Shown: positions 47,324 through 57,894, numbered from the stretch's first letter. The stretch: DNA of 64,000 nt from Mediterraneibacter catenae (GCF_008691045.1 NZ_VMSO01000003.1:167356-231355); one strand, 5' to 3'. Notes: generated by a model from the letters alone, not told the origin. Made by a program: numbers and translations.

Positions 47324-47980
47324 ATGGGACAGAAAGTAAATCCTCATGGCTTGAGAGTCGGCGTTATCAAAGACTGGGATTCCAAATGGTACGCAGAAAA
47401 AGATTTCGCTGACAACCTGGTTGAAGACCACGAGATCAGAAAATTTTTGAAAAAGAGATTATACAGCGCCGGAATTTCAAAGATCGAGATCGAGAGAGCT
47501 TCTGAGCGCGTTAAGATCACTGTTTACACAGCAAAACCGGGTGTAGTGATCGGAAAAGGCGGCTCTGAGATCGAGAAAGTAAAGAAAGAACTCGGACAGT
47601 TTACAGACAAGAAGCTGATCGTTGATGTCAAGGAGATCAAGAGACCGGACAAAGACGCACAGCTTGTTGCTGAGAATATCGCACAGCAGCTTGAGAACCG
47701 TATCTCTTTCAGACGTGCTATGAAATCCTGCATGTCAAGAACAATGAAAGCAGGTGCGCTCGGAGTTAAGACTTCCGTATCCGGACGTCTTGGCGGTGCA
47801 GATATGGCTCGTACAGAGTTCTACAGCGAGGGAACAATTCCGCTGCAGACACTGAGAGCTGACATTGCTTATGGATTCGCAGAAGCTGACACAACTTACG
47901 GAAAAGTCGGTGTAAAGGTTTGGATTTACAAAGGCGAGGTTCTTCCGACTAAAGCAGATAAGGAAGGGAGCGATAAATAA
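47324..47980 (+). CDS. rpsC: 30S ribosomal protein S3
   Basis: 218 residues; mRNA-entry helicase protein. [14 protein letters not shown] start; KH motif [31 protein letters not shown] near the C-terminus. AGGAGGGC overlaps the end of rplV. Its stop touches the rplP start (TAATG). Confidence 0.97.
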   Translation: MGQKVNPHGLRVGVIKDWDSKWYAEKDFADNLVEDHEIRKFLKKRLYSAGISKIEIERASERVKITVYTAKPGVVIGKGGSEIEKVKKELGQFTDKKLIVDVKEIKRPDKDAQLVAENIAQQLENRISFRRAMKSCMSRTMKAGALGVKTSVSGRLGGADMARTEFYSEGTIPLQTLRADIAYGFAEADTTYGKVGVKVWIYKGEVLPTKADKEGSDK

Positions 47981-48417
47981 TGTTAATGCCAAAAAGAGTA
48001 AAACGTCGTAAACAGTTCCGTGGTACTATGAAGGGTAAAGCCCTCAGAGGTAACACGATCTCATATGGTGAGTACGGTATCGTTGCTACAGAGCCGTGCT
48101 GGATCCGTTCCAACCAGATCGAGGCAGCCCGTGTTGCCATGACACGTTACATCAAACGTGGTGGTAAGGTATGGATCAAGATCTTCCCGGATAAGCCGAT
48201 CACAGCTAAGCCGGCCGAGACTCGTATGGGTAGCGGTAAAGGTACAGTTGAGTACTGGGCAGCAGTAGTTAAACCGGGCCGTGTAATGTTTGAAATTGCA
48301 GGAGTACCAGAGGAAATCGCTAGAGAGGCACTTCGACTTGCAATGCATAAATTACCTTGCAAATGCAAAATTGTTTCTCGCGCAGACTTAGAAGGCGGTG
48401 ATAACAGTGAAAACTAA
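47980..48417 (+). CDS. rplP: 50S ribosomal protein L16
   Basis: 145 residues, [15 protein letters not shown]. Contacts A- and P-site t[13 protein letters not shown] region and [12 protein letters not shown] are intact. Coupled to rpsC by a one-base overlap. rpmC begins 11 nt before its stop. Confidence 0.97.
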   Translation: MLMPKRVKRRKQFRGTMKGKALRGNTISYGEYGIVATEPCWIRSNQIEAARVAMTRYIKRGGKVWIKIFPDKPITAKPAETRMGSGKGTVEYWAAVVKPGRVMFEIAGVPEEIAREALRLAMHKLPCKCKIVSRADLEGGDNSEN

Positions 48418-48607
48418 TACATTTGTAAAAGAATTAAGAGGAAAATCCGTAGAGGAATTAAATCAGGAATTAGTAGCTGCTAAGAAGGAACTCTTCAACT
48501 TAAGGTTCCAGAATGCCACAAACCAGTTGGACAATACAAGCAGGATCAAGGAAGTAAGAAAGAATATCGCTCGTATCCAGACTCTGATTACTGAAGCTGG
48601 GCGATAG
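48407..48607 (+). CDS. rpmC: 50S ribosomal protein L29
   Basis: 66 residues from GTG 48407 ([18 protein letters not shown]), the family start; a GTG three codons earlier is less likely. [22 protein letters not shown] is the signature. Overlaps rplP by 11 nt, so it is translationally coupled. Confidence 0.95.
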   Translation: MKTNTFVKELRGKSVEELNQELVAAKKELFNLRFQNATNQLDNTSRIKEVRKNIARIQTLITEAGR

Positions 48608-48620
48608 GAAGGAGTAAGCC

Positions 48621-48878
48621 GTGGAAGAGAGAAATCTTAGAAAAACCCGTACGGGTAAGGTTGTCAGCGACAAGATGGACAAAACAATCGTTGTTGCTGT
48701 TGAGGACCATGTAAAACACCCGCTTTATAAGAAGATCGTTAAGAGAACTTACAAACTGAAAGCTCACGATGAGAATAACGAGTGTAAGATCGGAGATACA
48801 GTAAAAGTTATGGAAACAAGGCCGCTGTCCAAAGACAAGAGATGGAGACTTGTGGAAATCATGGAGAAAGCGAAATAA
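48621..48878 (+). CDS. rpsQ: 30S ribosomal protein S17
   Basis: 85 residues from a GTG start, with AGGAAGGAG upstream. [17 protein letters not shown] and [19 protein letters not shown] are typical of this primary rRNA-binding protein. Confidence 0.97.
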   Translation: MEERNLRKTRTGKVVSDKMDKTIVVAVEDHVKHPLYKKIVKRTYKLKAHDENNECKIGDTVKVMETRPLSKDKRWRLVEIMEKAK

Positions 48879-48900
48879 TTTTTGAAGGAGGTTTACCTGC

Positions 48901-49269
48901 ATGATACAGCAAGAAAGCAGACTGAAAGTAGCAGACAACACAGGTGCTAAAGAGCTTCTGTGCATCCGCGTACTTGGCGGTTCTACAAGAAGATATGCAA
49001 GCATCGGTGATGTGATCGTTGCGACTGTTAAAGATGCAACACCAGGCGGCGTTGTGAAAAAGGGAGATGTCGTAAAGGCTGTAGTTGTACGTTCTGTAAA
49101 GGGCGCACGCCGTAAAGACGGTTCCTACATCAAATTCGACGAGAATGCTGCTGTTATTATAAAAGATGATTTAAACCCGCGTGGAACACGTATTTTTGGA
49201 CCAGTAGCCCGTGAGCTCAGAGAGAAACACTTCATGAAGATCGTTTCCCTTGCTCCGGAAGTACTGTAG
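48901..49269 (+). CDS. rplN: 50S ribosomal protein L14
   Basis: 122 residues, [28 protein letters not shown]; ends [16 protein letters not shown]. Subunit-interface protein. GAAGGAGG upstream. Confidence 0.97.
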   Translation: MIQQESRLKVADNTGAKELLCIRVLGGSTRRYASIGDVIVATVKDATPGGVVKKGDVVKAVVVRSVKGARRKDGSYIKFDENAAVIIKDDLNPRGTRIFGPVARELREKHFMKIVSLAPEVL

Positions 49270-49283
49270 GGAGGTGCCTAAGA

Positions 49284-49595
49284 ATGTCAACTATGAAGAT
49301 TAAAAAGGGCGACACTGTAAAGGTCATCGCCGGAAAAGATAAAGACAAAGAGGGCAAAGTAATTGCCGTAAATAAAAAAGACGGTAAAGTCCTGGTTGAA
49401 GGCGTCAATATGCTGACAAAGCACACAAAGCCGAGCGCAGCGAACCAGAATGGCGGCATCGTACATCAGGAAGGCTACATTGATGCGTCCAACGTTATGT
49501 ACGTACACAAAGGACAGGCAACAAGAGTAGGATTCAAGATGGATGGCGACAAGAAAGTTCGTTTCGCTAAGAAAACAGGCGAAGTGATTGATTAA
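49284..49595 (+). CDS. rplX: 50S ribosomal protein L24
   Basis: 103 residues; KOW motif [33 protein letters not shown] near the N-terminus. Assembly initiator. ATG 49284 is favoured by GGGAGG 9 nt upstream; ATG 49293 (MKIKKGD) is possible. Confidence 0.96.
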   Translation: MSTMKIKKGDTVKVIAGKDKDKEGKVIAVNKKDGKVLVEGVNMLTKHTKPSAANQNGGIVHQEGYIDASNVMYVHKGQATRVGFKMDGDKKVRFAKKTGEVID

Positions 49596-49618
49596 TTCGA
49601 GGAAGGAGGTCCAGGACT

Positions 49619-50158
49619 TTGAGTAGACTGAAAGAACAGTACCAGAATGAGATCATTGATGCAATGATCAAAAAATTCGGTTATAAAAATATTATGGAAG
49701 TGCCGAAGCTCGACAAAGTTGTTATCAACATGGGCGTAGGCGAAGCAAAAGACAATGCAAAGGTTTTAGAGTCTGCGATTGCTGACATGGAGAAGATCGC
49801 AGGTCAGAAAGCCGTTGTTACAAGAGCAAAGAACTCCGTGGCTAACTTCAAGATCAGAGAAGGTATGCCGATCGGATGTAAGGTTACACTTAGAGGCGAG
49901 AGAATGTATGAGTTCGTTGACCGTCTCGTAAACCTTGCACTTCCGCGTGTTCGTGACTTCAGAGGTGTAAACCCGAACGCATTCGACGGAAGAGGAAACT
50001 ATGCACTTGGAATCAAGGAGCAGCTGATTTTCCCTGAGATCGAGTATGACAAGATCGATAAAGTCAGAGGTATGGATGTAATCTTCGTTACAACTGCCAA
50101 GACTGACGAGGAAGCACGTGAATTATTGAGACTGTTCAATATGCCGTTTGCAAAGTAA
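49619..50158 (+). CDS. rplE: 50S ribosomal protein L5
   Basis: 179 residues from a TTG start, with GAAGGAGG upstream. Binds 5S r[19 protein letters not shown] and [30 protein letters not shown] are diagnostic. Confidence 0.97.
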   Translation: MSRLKEQYQNEIIDAMIKKFGYKNIMEVPKLDKVVINMGVGEAKDNAKVLESAIADMEKIAGQKAVVTRAKNSVANFKIREGMPIGCKVTLRGERMYEFVDRLVNLALPRVRDFRGVNPNAFDGRGNYALGIKEQLIFPEIEYDKIDKVRGMDVIFVTTAKTDEEARELLRLFNMPFAK

Positions 50159-50170
50159 GGAGGGAAATTC

Positions 50171-50356
50171 ATGGCTAAGACATCAATGAAAATCAAACAG
50201 CAGCGCAAACCGAAATTCTCCACAAGAGAGTACAGCCGCTGTAGAATCTGCGGACGTCCGCATGCATATTTGAGAAAATATGGAATCTGCCGTATCTGCT
50301 TCCGTGAACTGGCATACAAAGGACAGATCCCTGGCGTTAAAAAAGCAAGTTGGTAA
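50171..50356 (+). CDS. rpsN: 30S ribosomal protein S14, zinc-binding type
   Basis: 61 residues with the zinc ribbon C24, C27, C40, C43 (CRICG...CRICF). This short C+ form is the usual operon copy in Firmicutes; a zinc-free paralogue, if present, would lie elsewhere under zinc control. Confidence 0.97.
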   Translation: MAKTSMKIKQQRKPKFSTREYSRCRICGRPHAYLRKYGICRICFRELAYKGQIPGVKKASW

Positions 50357-50371
50357 GGAGGAATCACAGAC

Positions 50372-50773
50372 ATGACTATGAGCGATCCGATTGCAGATAT
50401 GCTTACAAGAATCCGTAACGCAAATACTGCGAAACATGATACAGTTGATGTACCGGCATCCAAGATGAAAATTGCTATAGCAAACATCCTGCTCGATGAA
50501 GGTTATATCGCAAAATATGATCTTGTAGAAGACGGACATTTCCAGACGATTCATATCACACTGAAATACGGTGCTGATAAGAACGAGAAGGTTATTTCCG
50601 GACTGAAGAGAATCTCCAAACCGGGACTTCGTGTTTATGCAAGCACAGAGAATATCCCGAGAGTTCTCGGAGGACTCGGAACAGCGATCCTTTCTACAAA
50701 CAAAGGTGTAGTAACAGACAAAGAAGCAAGAAAACTCGGCGTAGGCGGAGAAGTGCTCTGCTTCGTTTGGTAA
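50372..50773 (+). CDS. rpsH: 30S ribosomal protein S8
   Basis: 133 residues; [16 protein letters not shown] start and [21 protein letters not shown] end. In E. coli S8 represses the spc operon by binding mRNA at rplE; no such site was identified here. AAGGAGG upstream. Confidence 0.97.
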   Translation: MTMSDPIADMLTRIRNANTAKHDTVDVPASKMKIAIANILLDEGYIAKYDLVEDGHFQTIHITLKYGADKNEKVISGLKRISKPGLRVYASTENIPRVLGGLGTAILSTNKGVVTDKEARKLGVGGEVLCFVW

Positions 50774-50859
50774 TCCCCGCGCCGGCAGGCGCAAGCAACT
50801 GAAAACAGAGCAGCCTAAAGCCGCTGCTCCGAAAATTTAAGTTAAGGAGGAAAACAGGT

Positions 50860-51402
50860 ATGTCACGTATAGGAAGACTGCCCGTAGCAATTCCTGCAGG
50901 AGTAACTGTAGAAGTTGCTGAGAACAATGTAGTGACTGTAACAGGTCCGAAGGGAACTCTTACAAAAGAGCTTCCGACAGAAATGGAAATCAAAGTTGAA
51001 GGCGAAGAAGTAACTGTAACAAGACCGAACGATCTCAAGAAAATGAAATCTCTTCACGGTCTTACAAGAACACTGATCAACAACATGGTTGTTGGTGTTA
51101 CACAGGGATACGAGAAAGTCCTGGAAGTAAACGGTGTAGGTTACAGAGCAGCCAAATCAGGAAATAAACTGACACTGAACCTTGGATACTCTCATCCAGT
51201 CGAGATGATCGATCCGGAAGGTGTTGAGACCGTTCTGGAAGGTCAGAACAAGATCACTGTAAAAGGTATCGACAAAGAGAAAGTCGGACAGTTTGCAGCA
51301 GAGATCAGAGACAAGAGAAGACCTGAGCCGTACAAGGGCAAAGGTATTAAGTACGCTGATGAGGTCATCAGACGTAAAGTCGGCAAGACTGGTAAGAAAT
51401 AA
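50860..51402 (+). CDS. rplF: 50S ribosomal protein L6
   Basis: 180 residues; [15 protein letters not shown] start, [21 protein letters not shown] end. Lies near the factor-binding site. TTAAGGAGG upstream. The 86-nt spacer after rpsH carries a GC-rich stretch. Confidence 0.97.
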   Translation: MSRIGRLPVAIPAGVTVEVAENNVVTVTGPKGTLTKELPTEMEIKVEGEEVTVTRPNDLKKMKSLHGLTRTLINNMVVGVTQGYEKVLEVNGVGYRAAKSGNKLTLNLGYSHPVEMIDPEGVETVLEGQNKITVKGIDKEKVGQFAAEIRDKRRPEPYKGKGIKYADEVIRRKVGKTGKK

Positions 51403-51419
51403 ATAAGGAGAGTGTGAAA

Positions 51420-51788
51420 ATGGTTAGTAAGAAATCAAGAAGCGAAATTCGTAGAAAAAAACACATGAAATTACGCAACCGTTTCAGCGGAACTGCTGAG
51501 AGACCGCGTTTAGCTGTGTTCAGAAGTAATAATCATATGTATGCTCAGATCATTGACGACACTGTTGGAAATACTCTGGTTGCAGCTTCCACTCTTCAGA
51601 AAGACGTGAAGGCAGAACTTGAGAAGACAAACAACATCGATGCAGCAGCATACCTCGGAAAAGTGATCGCTGAGAAAGCGAAAGAAAAAGGTATCACTGA
51701 GGTCGTATTCGACAGAGGCGGCTTCATTTACCAGGGTAAGATCAAAGCACTGGCAGACGCAGCAAGAGAAGCTGGGCTGAATTTCTAG
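51420..51788 (+). CDS. rplR: 50S ribosomal protein L18
   Basis: 122 residues from ATG 51420 ([19 protein letters not shown]); the site AAGGAG at 51404-51409 suits this ATG rather than the GTG at 51414. Binds 5S r[23 protein letters not shown] is typical. Confidence 0.96.
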   Translation: MVSKKSRSEIRRKKHMKLRNRFSGTAERPRLAVFRSNNHMYAQIIDDTVGNTLVAASTLQKDVKAELEKTNNIDAAAYLGKVIAEKAKEKGITEVVFDRGGFIYQGKIKALADAAREAGLNF

Positions 51789-51804
51789 GGAAGGGAGAAC
51801 ACAG

Positions 51805-52314
51805 ATGAGACAGGAACGTATTGATGCTAGTCAGATGGAATTATTAGAAAAAGTGGTATCAATCAAACGTGTTACCAAGGTTGTTAAAGGTGGTCGTAAC
51901 TTCAAATTTACAGCTTTAGTTGTTGTCGGCGATGGAAATGGCCATGTTGGTGCAGGTTTGGGAAAAGCTACTGAGATCCCGGAAGCAATCCGCAAGGGAA
52001 AAGAAGATGCAATGAAGAAGATGATCACAGTATCACTTGATAACAACTCGAGTGTGATCCACGATGTGATCGGAAAATTCGGAAGCGCATCCGTACTCCT
52101 TAAGAATGCTCCGGATGGTACCGGTGTTATCGCCGGAGGTCCGGCCCGTGCCGTGATCGAGATGGCGGGAATCAAGAACATCCGTACAAAATCTCTTGGA
52201 TCAAATAACAAGCAGAACGTTGTACTTGCTACAATTGAAGGGCTTAAGGGAACAAAAGCTCCGGAGGATGTTGCAAGACTTCGCGGAAAATCTATTGAAG
52301 AGATCATGGGCTAA
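51805..52314 (+). CDS. rpsE: 30S ribosomal protein S5
   Basis: 169 residues; [24 protein letters not shown] and [20 protein letters not shown]. Decoding accuracy and mRNA unwinding. GGGAAGGGAG upstream. Confidence 0.97.
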   Translation: MRQERIDASQMELLEKVVSIKRVTKVVKGGRNFKFTALVVVGDGNGHVGAGLGKATEIPEAIRKGKEDAMKKMITVSLDNNSSVIHDVIGKFGSASVLLKNAPDGTGVIAGGPARAVIEMAGIKNIRTKSLGSNNKQNVVLATIEGLKGTKAPEDVARLRGKSIEEIMG

Positions 52315-52371
52315 GCGGATAGAATCTGTTATGATATAGTCAGATCTATCACATAAGGAGGTAAGATTGAA

Positions 52372-52554
52372 ATGGCAAACTTAAAAGTTACGTTAGTAAA
52401 GTCTACAATCGGCGCCATACCAAAGCATAAAAAGACAGTTGAGGCTCTTGGTCTCAAGAAGACAGGCAGAACAGTCGTACTGCCGGACAATGCAGCTACC
52501 AGAGGTATGGTACAGCAGGTTAGACACTTGGTTAAGGTTGAAGAAGAGGCATAA
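52372..52554 (+). CDS. rpmD: 50S ribosomal protein L30
   Basis: 60 residues; LKVTLVKSTIGAIPKHKKTVEALGL. Shorter bacterial form. AAGGAGG upstream. Confidence 0.96.
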   Translation: MANLKVTLVKSTIGAIPKHKKTVEALGLKKTGRTVVLPDNAATRGMVQQVRHLVKVEEEA

Positions 52555-52574
52555 AAAGATAAGGAGGTAACGTC

Positions 52575-53015
52575 ATGGACTTATCAAACTTAAGACCGGC
52601 AGACGGTTCTAAACAGAGTGATAATTTCAGAAGAGGCCGCGGACATGGTTCAGGAAACGGCAAGACAGCCGGCAAAGGCCACAAAGGACAGAAAGCCCGT
52701 TCAGGTGCAACAAGACCTGGATTCGAAGGTGGTCAGATGCCTTTATACAGAAGAATACCGAAGAGAGGTTTCACAAACAGAAACTCCAAGACGATCGTTG
52801 CTATCAACCTGGGCGCACTTGAGAGATTCGAGGATGGCGCTACAGTATCTGTTGAGACTCTGATCGAGAGCGGTATCGTGAAAAACCCGAGAGACGGGGT
52901 TAAAATTCTTGGAAATGGAGAGTTAACTAAGAAGCTTACTGTTCAGGCTAATGCATTTAGTGCAGCAGCTGCTGAGAAGATCGAAGCACTTGGTGGAAAA
53001 GCAGAGGTGATCTAA
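52575..53015 (+). CDS. rplO: 50S ribosomal protein L15
   Basis: 146 residues; basic N-terminal extension with [22 protein letters not shown], which threads into 23S rRNA. Stop overlaps the secY start by one base. Confidence 0.97.
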   Translation: MDLSNLRPADGSKQSDNFRRGRGHGSGNGKTAGKGHKGQKARSGATRPGFEGGQMPLYRRIPKRGFTNRNSKTIVAINLGALERFEDGATVSVETLIESGIVKNPRDGVKILGNGELTKKLTVQANAFSAAAAEKIEALGGKAEVI

Positions 53016-54367
53016 TGCTTAAGACAGTACGTAGAGCATTTCAGATTGAAGACATCAGAAAGCGGATTTTCTACACATTTGTAATGCTTATCGTTGTGAG
53101 GCTTGGATCACAGCTCCCGACTCCGGGAGTAGATCCAACTTTCATTCAGGAATTTTTTGCACAGCAGACCGGGGACGCATTCAATTTTTTTGAGGCGTTC
53201 ACCGGCGGTTCTTTTACTAATTTTTCTGTGTTTGCACTGAGTATTACGCCGTACATCACATCTTCTATCATCATGCAGCTCCTTACAATCGCTATTCCAA
53301 AGCTTGAGGAAATGCAGAAAGAGGGAGAAGAAGGAAGAAAGAAGATCGCGGCGATCACAAGATATGTGACAGTAGGGCTTGCACTGATTGAATCTACTGC
53401 TCTTGCTGTAGGACTCGGACGTCAGGGACTTCTGGAGAACTATAATTTTGTTGACTGCGCGATCGTGGTTTGTACTCTGACAGCAGGAAGTGCTTTCCTG
53501 ATGTGGATTGGTGAACGTATCACAGAGAATGGTGTTGGAAACGGTATATCTATCGTACTTCTGATCAACATTCTTTCACGCCTTCCTCAGGACTTCACGA
53601 CACTGTACGAGCAGTTCATTGCAGGCAAAAAGATTGCGCAGGCAGGACTTGCAGCTCTGATCATCCTTGCTGTGATCCTTGCAGTCGTGATTTTTGTCGT
53701 ACTGCTGCAGAGTGGTGAGAGAAGAATCGCAGTACAGTACTCCAAGAAAGTACAGGGAAGAAAAACATACGGCGGACAGTCCACACATATTCCGCTCCGT
53801 GTAAATACTGCCGGAGTTATTCCGGTCATCTTCGCATCTTCGCTGATGCAGACACCTATTGTGATCGCTCAGTTCGTAGGCGCAGGAAAAGGCACAGGTA
53901 TCGGAAGCCAGATTCTTGCCGGTCTGAATTCCAACAACTGGTGCAATCCGGAAAATCCGGTTTATTCGATTGGCCTTGTAGTGTATATTCTGCTTACTAT
54001 ATTCTTTGCATATTTCTATACATCGATTACTTTCAATCCGTTGGAAATTGCAAATAATATGAAGAAGAGCGGCGGGTTCATACCGGGTATCCGTCCGGGT
54101 AAACCGACTGTGGAATATCTGCAGAAAATATTAAATTACATTATTTTCATAGGCGCCTGCGGATTGATCATCGTCCAGGTTATACCGTACTTCTTTAACG
54201 GTGTGTTTGGCGCAAATGTTTCATTTGGAGGAACATCACTGATCATTATCGTCGGTGTAGTACTTGACACTATAAAGAAGATTGAGTCACAGATGCTTGT
54301 GAGAAATTATACAGGATTTTTAAATAACAAAGGAAGTAATATGTCGAACAGCTTCCTTGGATATTAA
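53015..54367 (+). CDS. secY: Preprotein translocase subunit SecY
   Basis: Central channel of the Sec translocon, 450 residues, ten predicted membrane helices. TPGVDP in the first loop, FTGGSFTNFSVFALSITPYITSSIIMQLL and GERITENGVGNGIS are diagnostic. The cytosolic loop QGRKTYGGQSTHIPLRVNTAGVIPVIF contacts ribosome and SecA. ATG overlaps the rplO stop (TAATG). A repeat-bearing 277-nt gap follows before adk. Confidence 0.97.
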   Translation: MLKTVRRAFQIEDIRKRIFYTFVMLIVVRLGSQLPTPGVDPTFIQEFFAQQTGDAFNFFEAFTGGSFTNFSVFALSITPYITSSIIMQLLTIAIPKLEEMQKEGEEGRKKIAAITRYVTVGLALIESTALAVGLGRQGLLENYNFVDCAIVVCTLTAGSAFLMWIGERITENGVGNGISIVLLINILSRLPQDFTTLYEQFIAGKKIAQAGLAALIILAVILAVVIFVVLLQSGERRIAVQYSKKVQGRKTYGGQSTHIPLRVNTAGVIPVIFASSLMQTPIVIAQFVGAGKGTGIGSQILAGLNSNNWCNPENPVYSIGLVVYILLTIFFAYFYTSITFNPLEIANNMKKSGGFIPGIRPGKPTVEYLQKILNYIIFIGACGLIIVQVIPYFFNGVFGANVSFGGTSLIIIVGVVLDTIKKIESQMLVRNYTGFLNNKGSNMSNSFLGY

Positions 54368-54518
54368 GCCACTATCAAGCTCGCTGAATTTTGTCCGGTA
54401 ATGAGGGCAAAATCTCGCGGGCTCATGGCTTATTATGAAGCAACAACTCGGTCATGTGATATTCGGGAGCGAGGAGGATGCCTACATTCTCATGCGAGCG
54501 GATATACACATGAAGAGA

Positions 54519-54592
54519 GCGCAAGTATATGAGCAAAACAGCGGCATCGCCGCGGGAAGCACGTAAGTGCGGTTTTGCGAATGCGCTCTCCG
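54519..54592 (-). repeat. Structured intergenic repeat, copy 3 (inverted, domain I)
   Basis: Reverse-strand relative of the 14995-15298 copies. GCAAAAC (54533-54539) pairs with GTTTTGC (54572-54578), enclosing GCGGCATCGCCGC (54541-54553) and GCACGTAAGTGC (54559-54570). The sequence towards 54440 is only weakly like domain II. Rest of the 54368-54644 gap: no gene; a possible ATTTTGTCC...GGGCAAAAT hairpin near 54390-54415. Confidence 0.8.
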
Positions 54593-54644
54593 AGTGGGGC
54601 AATAAAACAAATTTTATAAAAACAGACAGATCGGAGGTAAGATT

Positions 54645-55289
54645 ATGAAGATTATCATGCTTGGAGCACCGGGTGCAGGAAAAGGAACTCAGGCCAAGAA
54701 AATTGCGGAGAAGTATTCAATCCCGCATATCTCCACAGGAGATATTTTCCGTGCCAACATTAAGAATGGCACAGAGCTTGGGAAGAAAGCCAAAACATAC
54801 ATGGATCAGGGACTGCTCGTTCCGGATGAACTGGTCGTTGACCTTGTTGTTGACAGAGTGAACCAGGATGACTGCGCAAATGGATATGTGCTTGACGGTT
54901 TTCCGCGTACAATTCCGCAGGCAGAGGCCCTCGACAAAGCTCTTGCTGAGATGGGGCAGAAGATGGATTATGCGATCAATGTGGAAGTTCCGGATGAAAA
55001 CATTGTGAACCGCATGTCCGGAAGAAGAGCATGTGTGGACTGCGGAGCTACTTATCATATCGTATATGCACCTACAAAAGAGGAAGGCATCTGTGATAAA
55101 TGCGGCGGCAGCCTCATCTTAAGAGATGATGACAAACCGGAAACAGTACTTAAGAGACTCGGAGTATACCATGAGCAGACACAGCCTCTGATTGATTATT
55201 ACACACAGGCAGGCATTCTGAAAGAGGTAGACGGCACAGTTGATATCAACGATGTATTTGCAGCAATCGTTGAAATTTTAGGAGAGTAA
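54645..55289 (+). CDS. adk: Adenylate kinase
   Basis: 214 residues; P-loop [17 protein letters not shown] and the LID domain with a zinc site (CVDCG...CDKCGG, four cysteines), the long Gram-positive form. Balances AMP, ADP and ATP. CGGAGG upstream. Classic neighbour of secY; the usual map gene is missing after it. Confidence 0.97.
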   Translation: MKIIMLGAPGAGKGTQAKKIAEKYSIPHISTGDIFRANIKNGTELGKKAKTYMDQGLLVPDELVVDLVVDRVNQDDCANGYVLDGFPRTIPQAEALDKALAEMGQKMDYAINVEVPDENIVNRMSGRRACVDCGATYHIVYAPTKEEGICDKCGGSLILRDDDKPETVLKRLGVYHEQTQPLIDYYTQAGILKEVDGTVDINDVFAAIVEILGE

Positions 55290-55295
55290 ACCGGA

Positions 55296-55547
55296 ATGCA
55301 GTTAAAACCGGGAATGCTTGTAAAGTCAAAAGCGGGTCATGACAAAGATCGCATCTATGTCATAATCCGCGATGAAGATGAATATGTATATGTGGCGGAC
55401 GGGGATTTAAGACCTCTCCGCCATATGAAACGAAAAAACAGGAAGCATCTGCAGCCGATTCTGAAGATGCGCCTGGAGGAGATGCCGGATGACACGGCAG
55501 TCCGTAATATTATAAGTACATTTACCCAGCAGGGGGATCAGGTTTAG
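55296..55547 (+). CDS. KOW-domain RNA-binding protein
   Basis: 83 residues, begins [23 protein letters not shown], a KOW-like beta strand pair followed by a basic stretch ([14 protein letters not shown]). Found between adk/map and infA in many Clostridia; L14e-like relatives suggest ribosome association, but the role is unproven. Only 6 nt after adk, so co-expressed. Confidence 0.85.
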   Translation: MQLKPGMLVKSKAGHDKDRIYVIIRDEDEYVYVADGDLRPLRHMKRKNRKHLQPILKMRLEEMPDDTAVRNIISTFTQQGDQV

Positions 55548-55588
55548 GAACGGGGGCTTGGATGCCCAGATTTGCAGGAGGATTTAAT

Positions 55589-55807
55589 ATGTCAAAAGCT
55601 GACGTGATTGAAATCGAGGGAGTTGTAGTAGAGAAACTTCCGAATGCTATGTTTAAGGTAGAATTAGAGAACGGCCACATCGTACTCGCCCACATCAGTG
55701 GCAAGCTGAGAATGAATTTTATCAAGATTCTGCCGGGCGACAAGGTTACACTGGAGATGTCTCCGTATGATCTCAGCAAAGGAAGAATCATCTGGAGAGA
55801 TAAATAG
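55589..55807 (+). CDS. infA: Translation initiation factor IF-1
   Basis: 72 residues from ATG 55589 ([19 protein letters not shown]), with CAGGAGG upstream; the ORF opening at 55562 is rejected. OB fold, [19 protein letters not shown] [15 protein letters not shown] and GRIIWR end. Confidence 0.97.
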   Translation: MSKADVIEIEGVVVEKLPNAMFKVELENGHIVLAHISGKLRMNFIKILPGDKVTLEMSPYDLSKGRIIWRDK

Positions 55808-55853
55808 ACCGAAAGCATTTAGCGAAAGCTCAGTAAAAAAATAAAATTAGTTA

Positions 55854-55883
55854 TTGACTCGATAGAGTATTTGATGCTATACT
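55854..55883 (+). promoter_or_regulatory. Internal promoter before rpmJ-rpsM
   Basis: TTGACT (55854-55859), an 18-bp spacer and TATACT (55878-55883) preceded by TGC (extended -10). It gives the alpha-operon part its own start. Confidence 0.72.
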
Positions 55884-55965
55884 ATGAAATGGTCATTTTT
55901 GGAGTGGTGTGCCCAAAAACGGCCGGAAAATGTAGGCAAAGCACATAAGGGAAGGAGGATTTGAC

Positions 55966-56079
55966 ATGAAAGTTAGATCATCAGTAAAACCAATTTGTGA
56001 AAAATGCAAGATTATTAAAAGAAAAGGAAGCATCAGAGTAATCTGTGAGAATCCGAAGCATAAACAGCGTCAGGGTTAA
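55966..56079 (+). CDS. rpmJ: 50S ribosomal protein L36
   Basis: 37 residues, [20 protein letters not shown] to KHKQRQG. The zinc ligands C11, C14, C27 and His32 are intact, so this is the zinc-binding form. GAAGGAGG precedes the ATG. Too short for a routine ORF list but certain by sequence and position between infA and rpsM. Confidence 0.96.
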   Translation: MKVRSSVKPICEKCKIIKRKGSIRVICENPKHKQRQG

Positions 56080-56420
56080 TTTCGGATTATGATTTAGGCG
56101 GCTGACAGCAGGACACACTCGGCAGTGTGTAGAGCTGTTTAATATACAGTAAGGATACACCGCATCTGTACACAGGTACCGCAGAGCGGGGGTCTGGCAT
56201 TTCTGTATATTGCTTCTAATACCCGGCGTTTGCATTGACGGGGCTTGAAAAAGATCCGTGCCGGGAAAGGGCGTGGCGGATTATGCACGCCTGGGCTGGG
56301 ATATCGGGAGATGATAACCCGGTAGGATGCACATGACACCAAAAGTCAGAGAGAATCTCTGCAGAGCATCCGCAGCCTCAGTTAAAGTAGATATCAACAA
56401 AGAAAATGGAGGAAAGACAC
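56080..56420 (+). ncRNA. Long structured spacer before rpsM (candidate alpha-operon leader)
   Basis: 341 noncoding nt. Stems include ACACACT/AGTGTGT with a CGGC loop (56113-56130), TATACAG/CTGTATA at long range (56143-56149, 56203-56209) and CCCGGC/GCCGGG (56222-56227, 56260-56265). S4 (rpsD, in this operon) represses the alpha operon through a leader in E. coli; a similar role is inferred. Confidence 0.5.
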
Positions 56421-56789
56421 ATGGCTCGTATTGCAGGTGTAGACTTACCAAGAGACAAACGTGTAGAAATCGGTCTGACTTATATCTATGGAATCGGTAG
56501 AACAAGTTCAAACCGTATCTTAGCAGAGGCAGGAGTAGATCCTAGCACTCGCGTAAGAGATCTTACAAGTGAAGAAGTAAAGAAGATCAGTGCAGTAATC
56601 GATGAGACTCAGGTGGTAGAAGGTGATCTCAGAAGAGAGATCCAGCTCAATATCAAGAGACTCAAAGAAATCGGATGCTACCGCGGAATCCGTCACAGAA
56701 AAGGACTCCCGGTACGTGGTCAGAAGACAAAGACAAATGCAAGAACATGCAAGGGACCGAAGAGAACTGTAGCAAATAAGAAAAAGTAA
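56421..56789 (+). CDS. rpsM: 30S ribosomal protein S13
   Basis: 122 residues from ATG 56421 ([14 protein letters not shown]), with TGGAGG upstream; the ATG at 56406 precedes that site. [21 protein letters not shown] is the signature. Bridges the head to the 50S subunit. Confidence 0.97.
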   Translation: MARIAGVDLPRDKRVEIGLTYIYGIGRTSSNRILAEAGVDPSTRVRDLTSEEVKKISAVIDETQVVEGDLRREIQLNIKRLKEIGCYRGIRHRKGLPVRGQKTKTNARTCKGPKRTVANKKK

Positions 56790-56818
56790 GATAGAAAGAA
56801 GAAAGTAGGTTAGTTTAA

Positions 56819-57214
56819 ATGGCAAAGAAAGTTGCGAAAAAAGTAACAAAAAAACGTGTCAAGAAAAACGTTGAACGAGGACAGGCACACATCCAGTCAT
56901 CTTTTAATAATACAATCGTTACATTAACAGATACACAGGGAAATGCTCTTTCATGGGCAAGTGCAGGCGGCCTGGGATTCAGAGGTTCAAGGAAATCTAC
57001 TCCGTACGCAGCGCAGATGGCAGCTGAGACAGCAGCTAAGGCAGCATTGGTACATGGTCTTAAAACAGTAGATGTCTTTGTAAAAGGCCCGGGATCAGGA
57101 AGAGAGGCAGCAATCCGTGCGCTTCAGGCATGTGGTATCGACGTAGTCAGCATCAAAGACGTGACTCCGGTTCCGCACAACGGATGCCGTCCGCCGAAAC
57201 GCAGAAGAGTCTAA
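56819..57214 (+). CDS. rpsK: 30S ribosomal protein S11
   Basis: 131 residues; basic start, then [25 protein letters not shown] and [18 protein letters not shown]. Platform protein near the Shine-Dalgarno cleft. Ribosome site weak (AGAAGAAAG). Confidence 0.97.
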   Translation: MAKKVAKKVTKKRVKKNVERGQAHIQSSFNNTIVTLTDTQGNALSWASAGGLGFRGSRKSTPYAAQMAAETAAKAALVHGLKTVDVFVKGPGSGREAAIRALQACGIDVVSIKDVTPVPHNGCRPPKRRRV

Positions 57215-57300
57215 TCTCAGTGAGAAAGTAATCTGTATAAATACGAAAGTAACTAAAACAGCGGATGTCCGCTGATGTGTATGAAATTAGGAGGATAGAC

Positions 57301-57894
57301 ATGGCAGTAAACAGAGTTCCTGTTCTTAAAAGATGCCGTTCATTAGGCATGGATCCGATTTACCTCGGAATCAGTAAGAAATCTAACAGACAGCTGAAGA
57401 GATCAAACAGAAAAATGAGTGAATACGGTCTTCAGCTTCGTGAGAAACAGAAAGCAAAATTCATCTATGGCGTTCTTGAGAAACCGTTCAGAAACTATTT
57501 CGAGAAAGCAAAACAGATGGAAGGTATGACAGGTGAAAACCTGATGAGACTTCTTGAGTCCAGACTGGACAATGTAATGTTCCGTATGGGATTTGCAAGA
57601 ACAAGAAAAGAAGCAAGACAGATCGTTGATCACAAGCATGTTCTCGTAAACGGCAAGCAGGTGAACATTCCGTCTTACCTGATCAAAGCCGGAGACGTGA
57701 TCTCTATCAAAGAGAATAAGAAAAGCTCACCGAGATACAAAGAAATTCTCGAAGTGACAGGCGGAAATCTGATTCCGGACTGGCTTGAAGTTGATTCAGA
57801 GAATCTGACAGGTACAGTAAAAGAGCTTCCGACAAGAGAAGCTATCGATGTTCCTGTAGATGAGATGCTGATCGTCGAGCTGTATTCTAAGTAA
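57301..57894 (+). CDS. rpsD: 30S ribosomal protein S4
   Basis: 197 residues from ATG 57301 ([17 protein letters not shown]), with AGGAGG upstream. S4 domain [24 protein letters not shown]. It starts CRSLGMDP rather than the zinc CxxC pattern of some S4, so it is the zinc-free form. Primary rRNA binder and likely autoregulator. Confidence 0.97.
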   Translation: MAVNRVPVLKRCRSLGMDPIYLGISKKSNRQLKRSNRKMSEYGLQLREKQKAKFIYGVLEKPFRNYFEKAKQMEGMTGENLMRLLESRLDNVMFRMGFARTRKEARQIVDHKHVLVNGKQVNIPSYLIKAGDVISIKENKKSSPRYKEILEVTGGNLIPDWLEVDSENLTGTVKELPTREAIDVPVDEMLIVELYSK

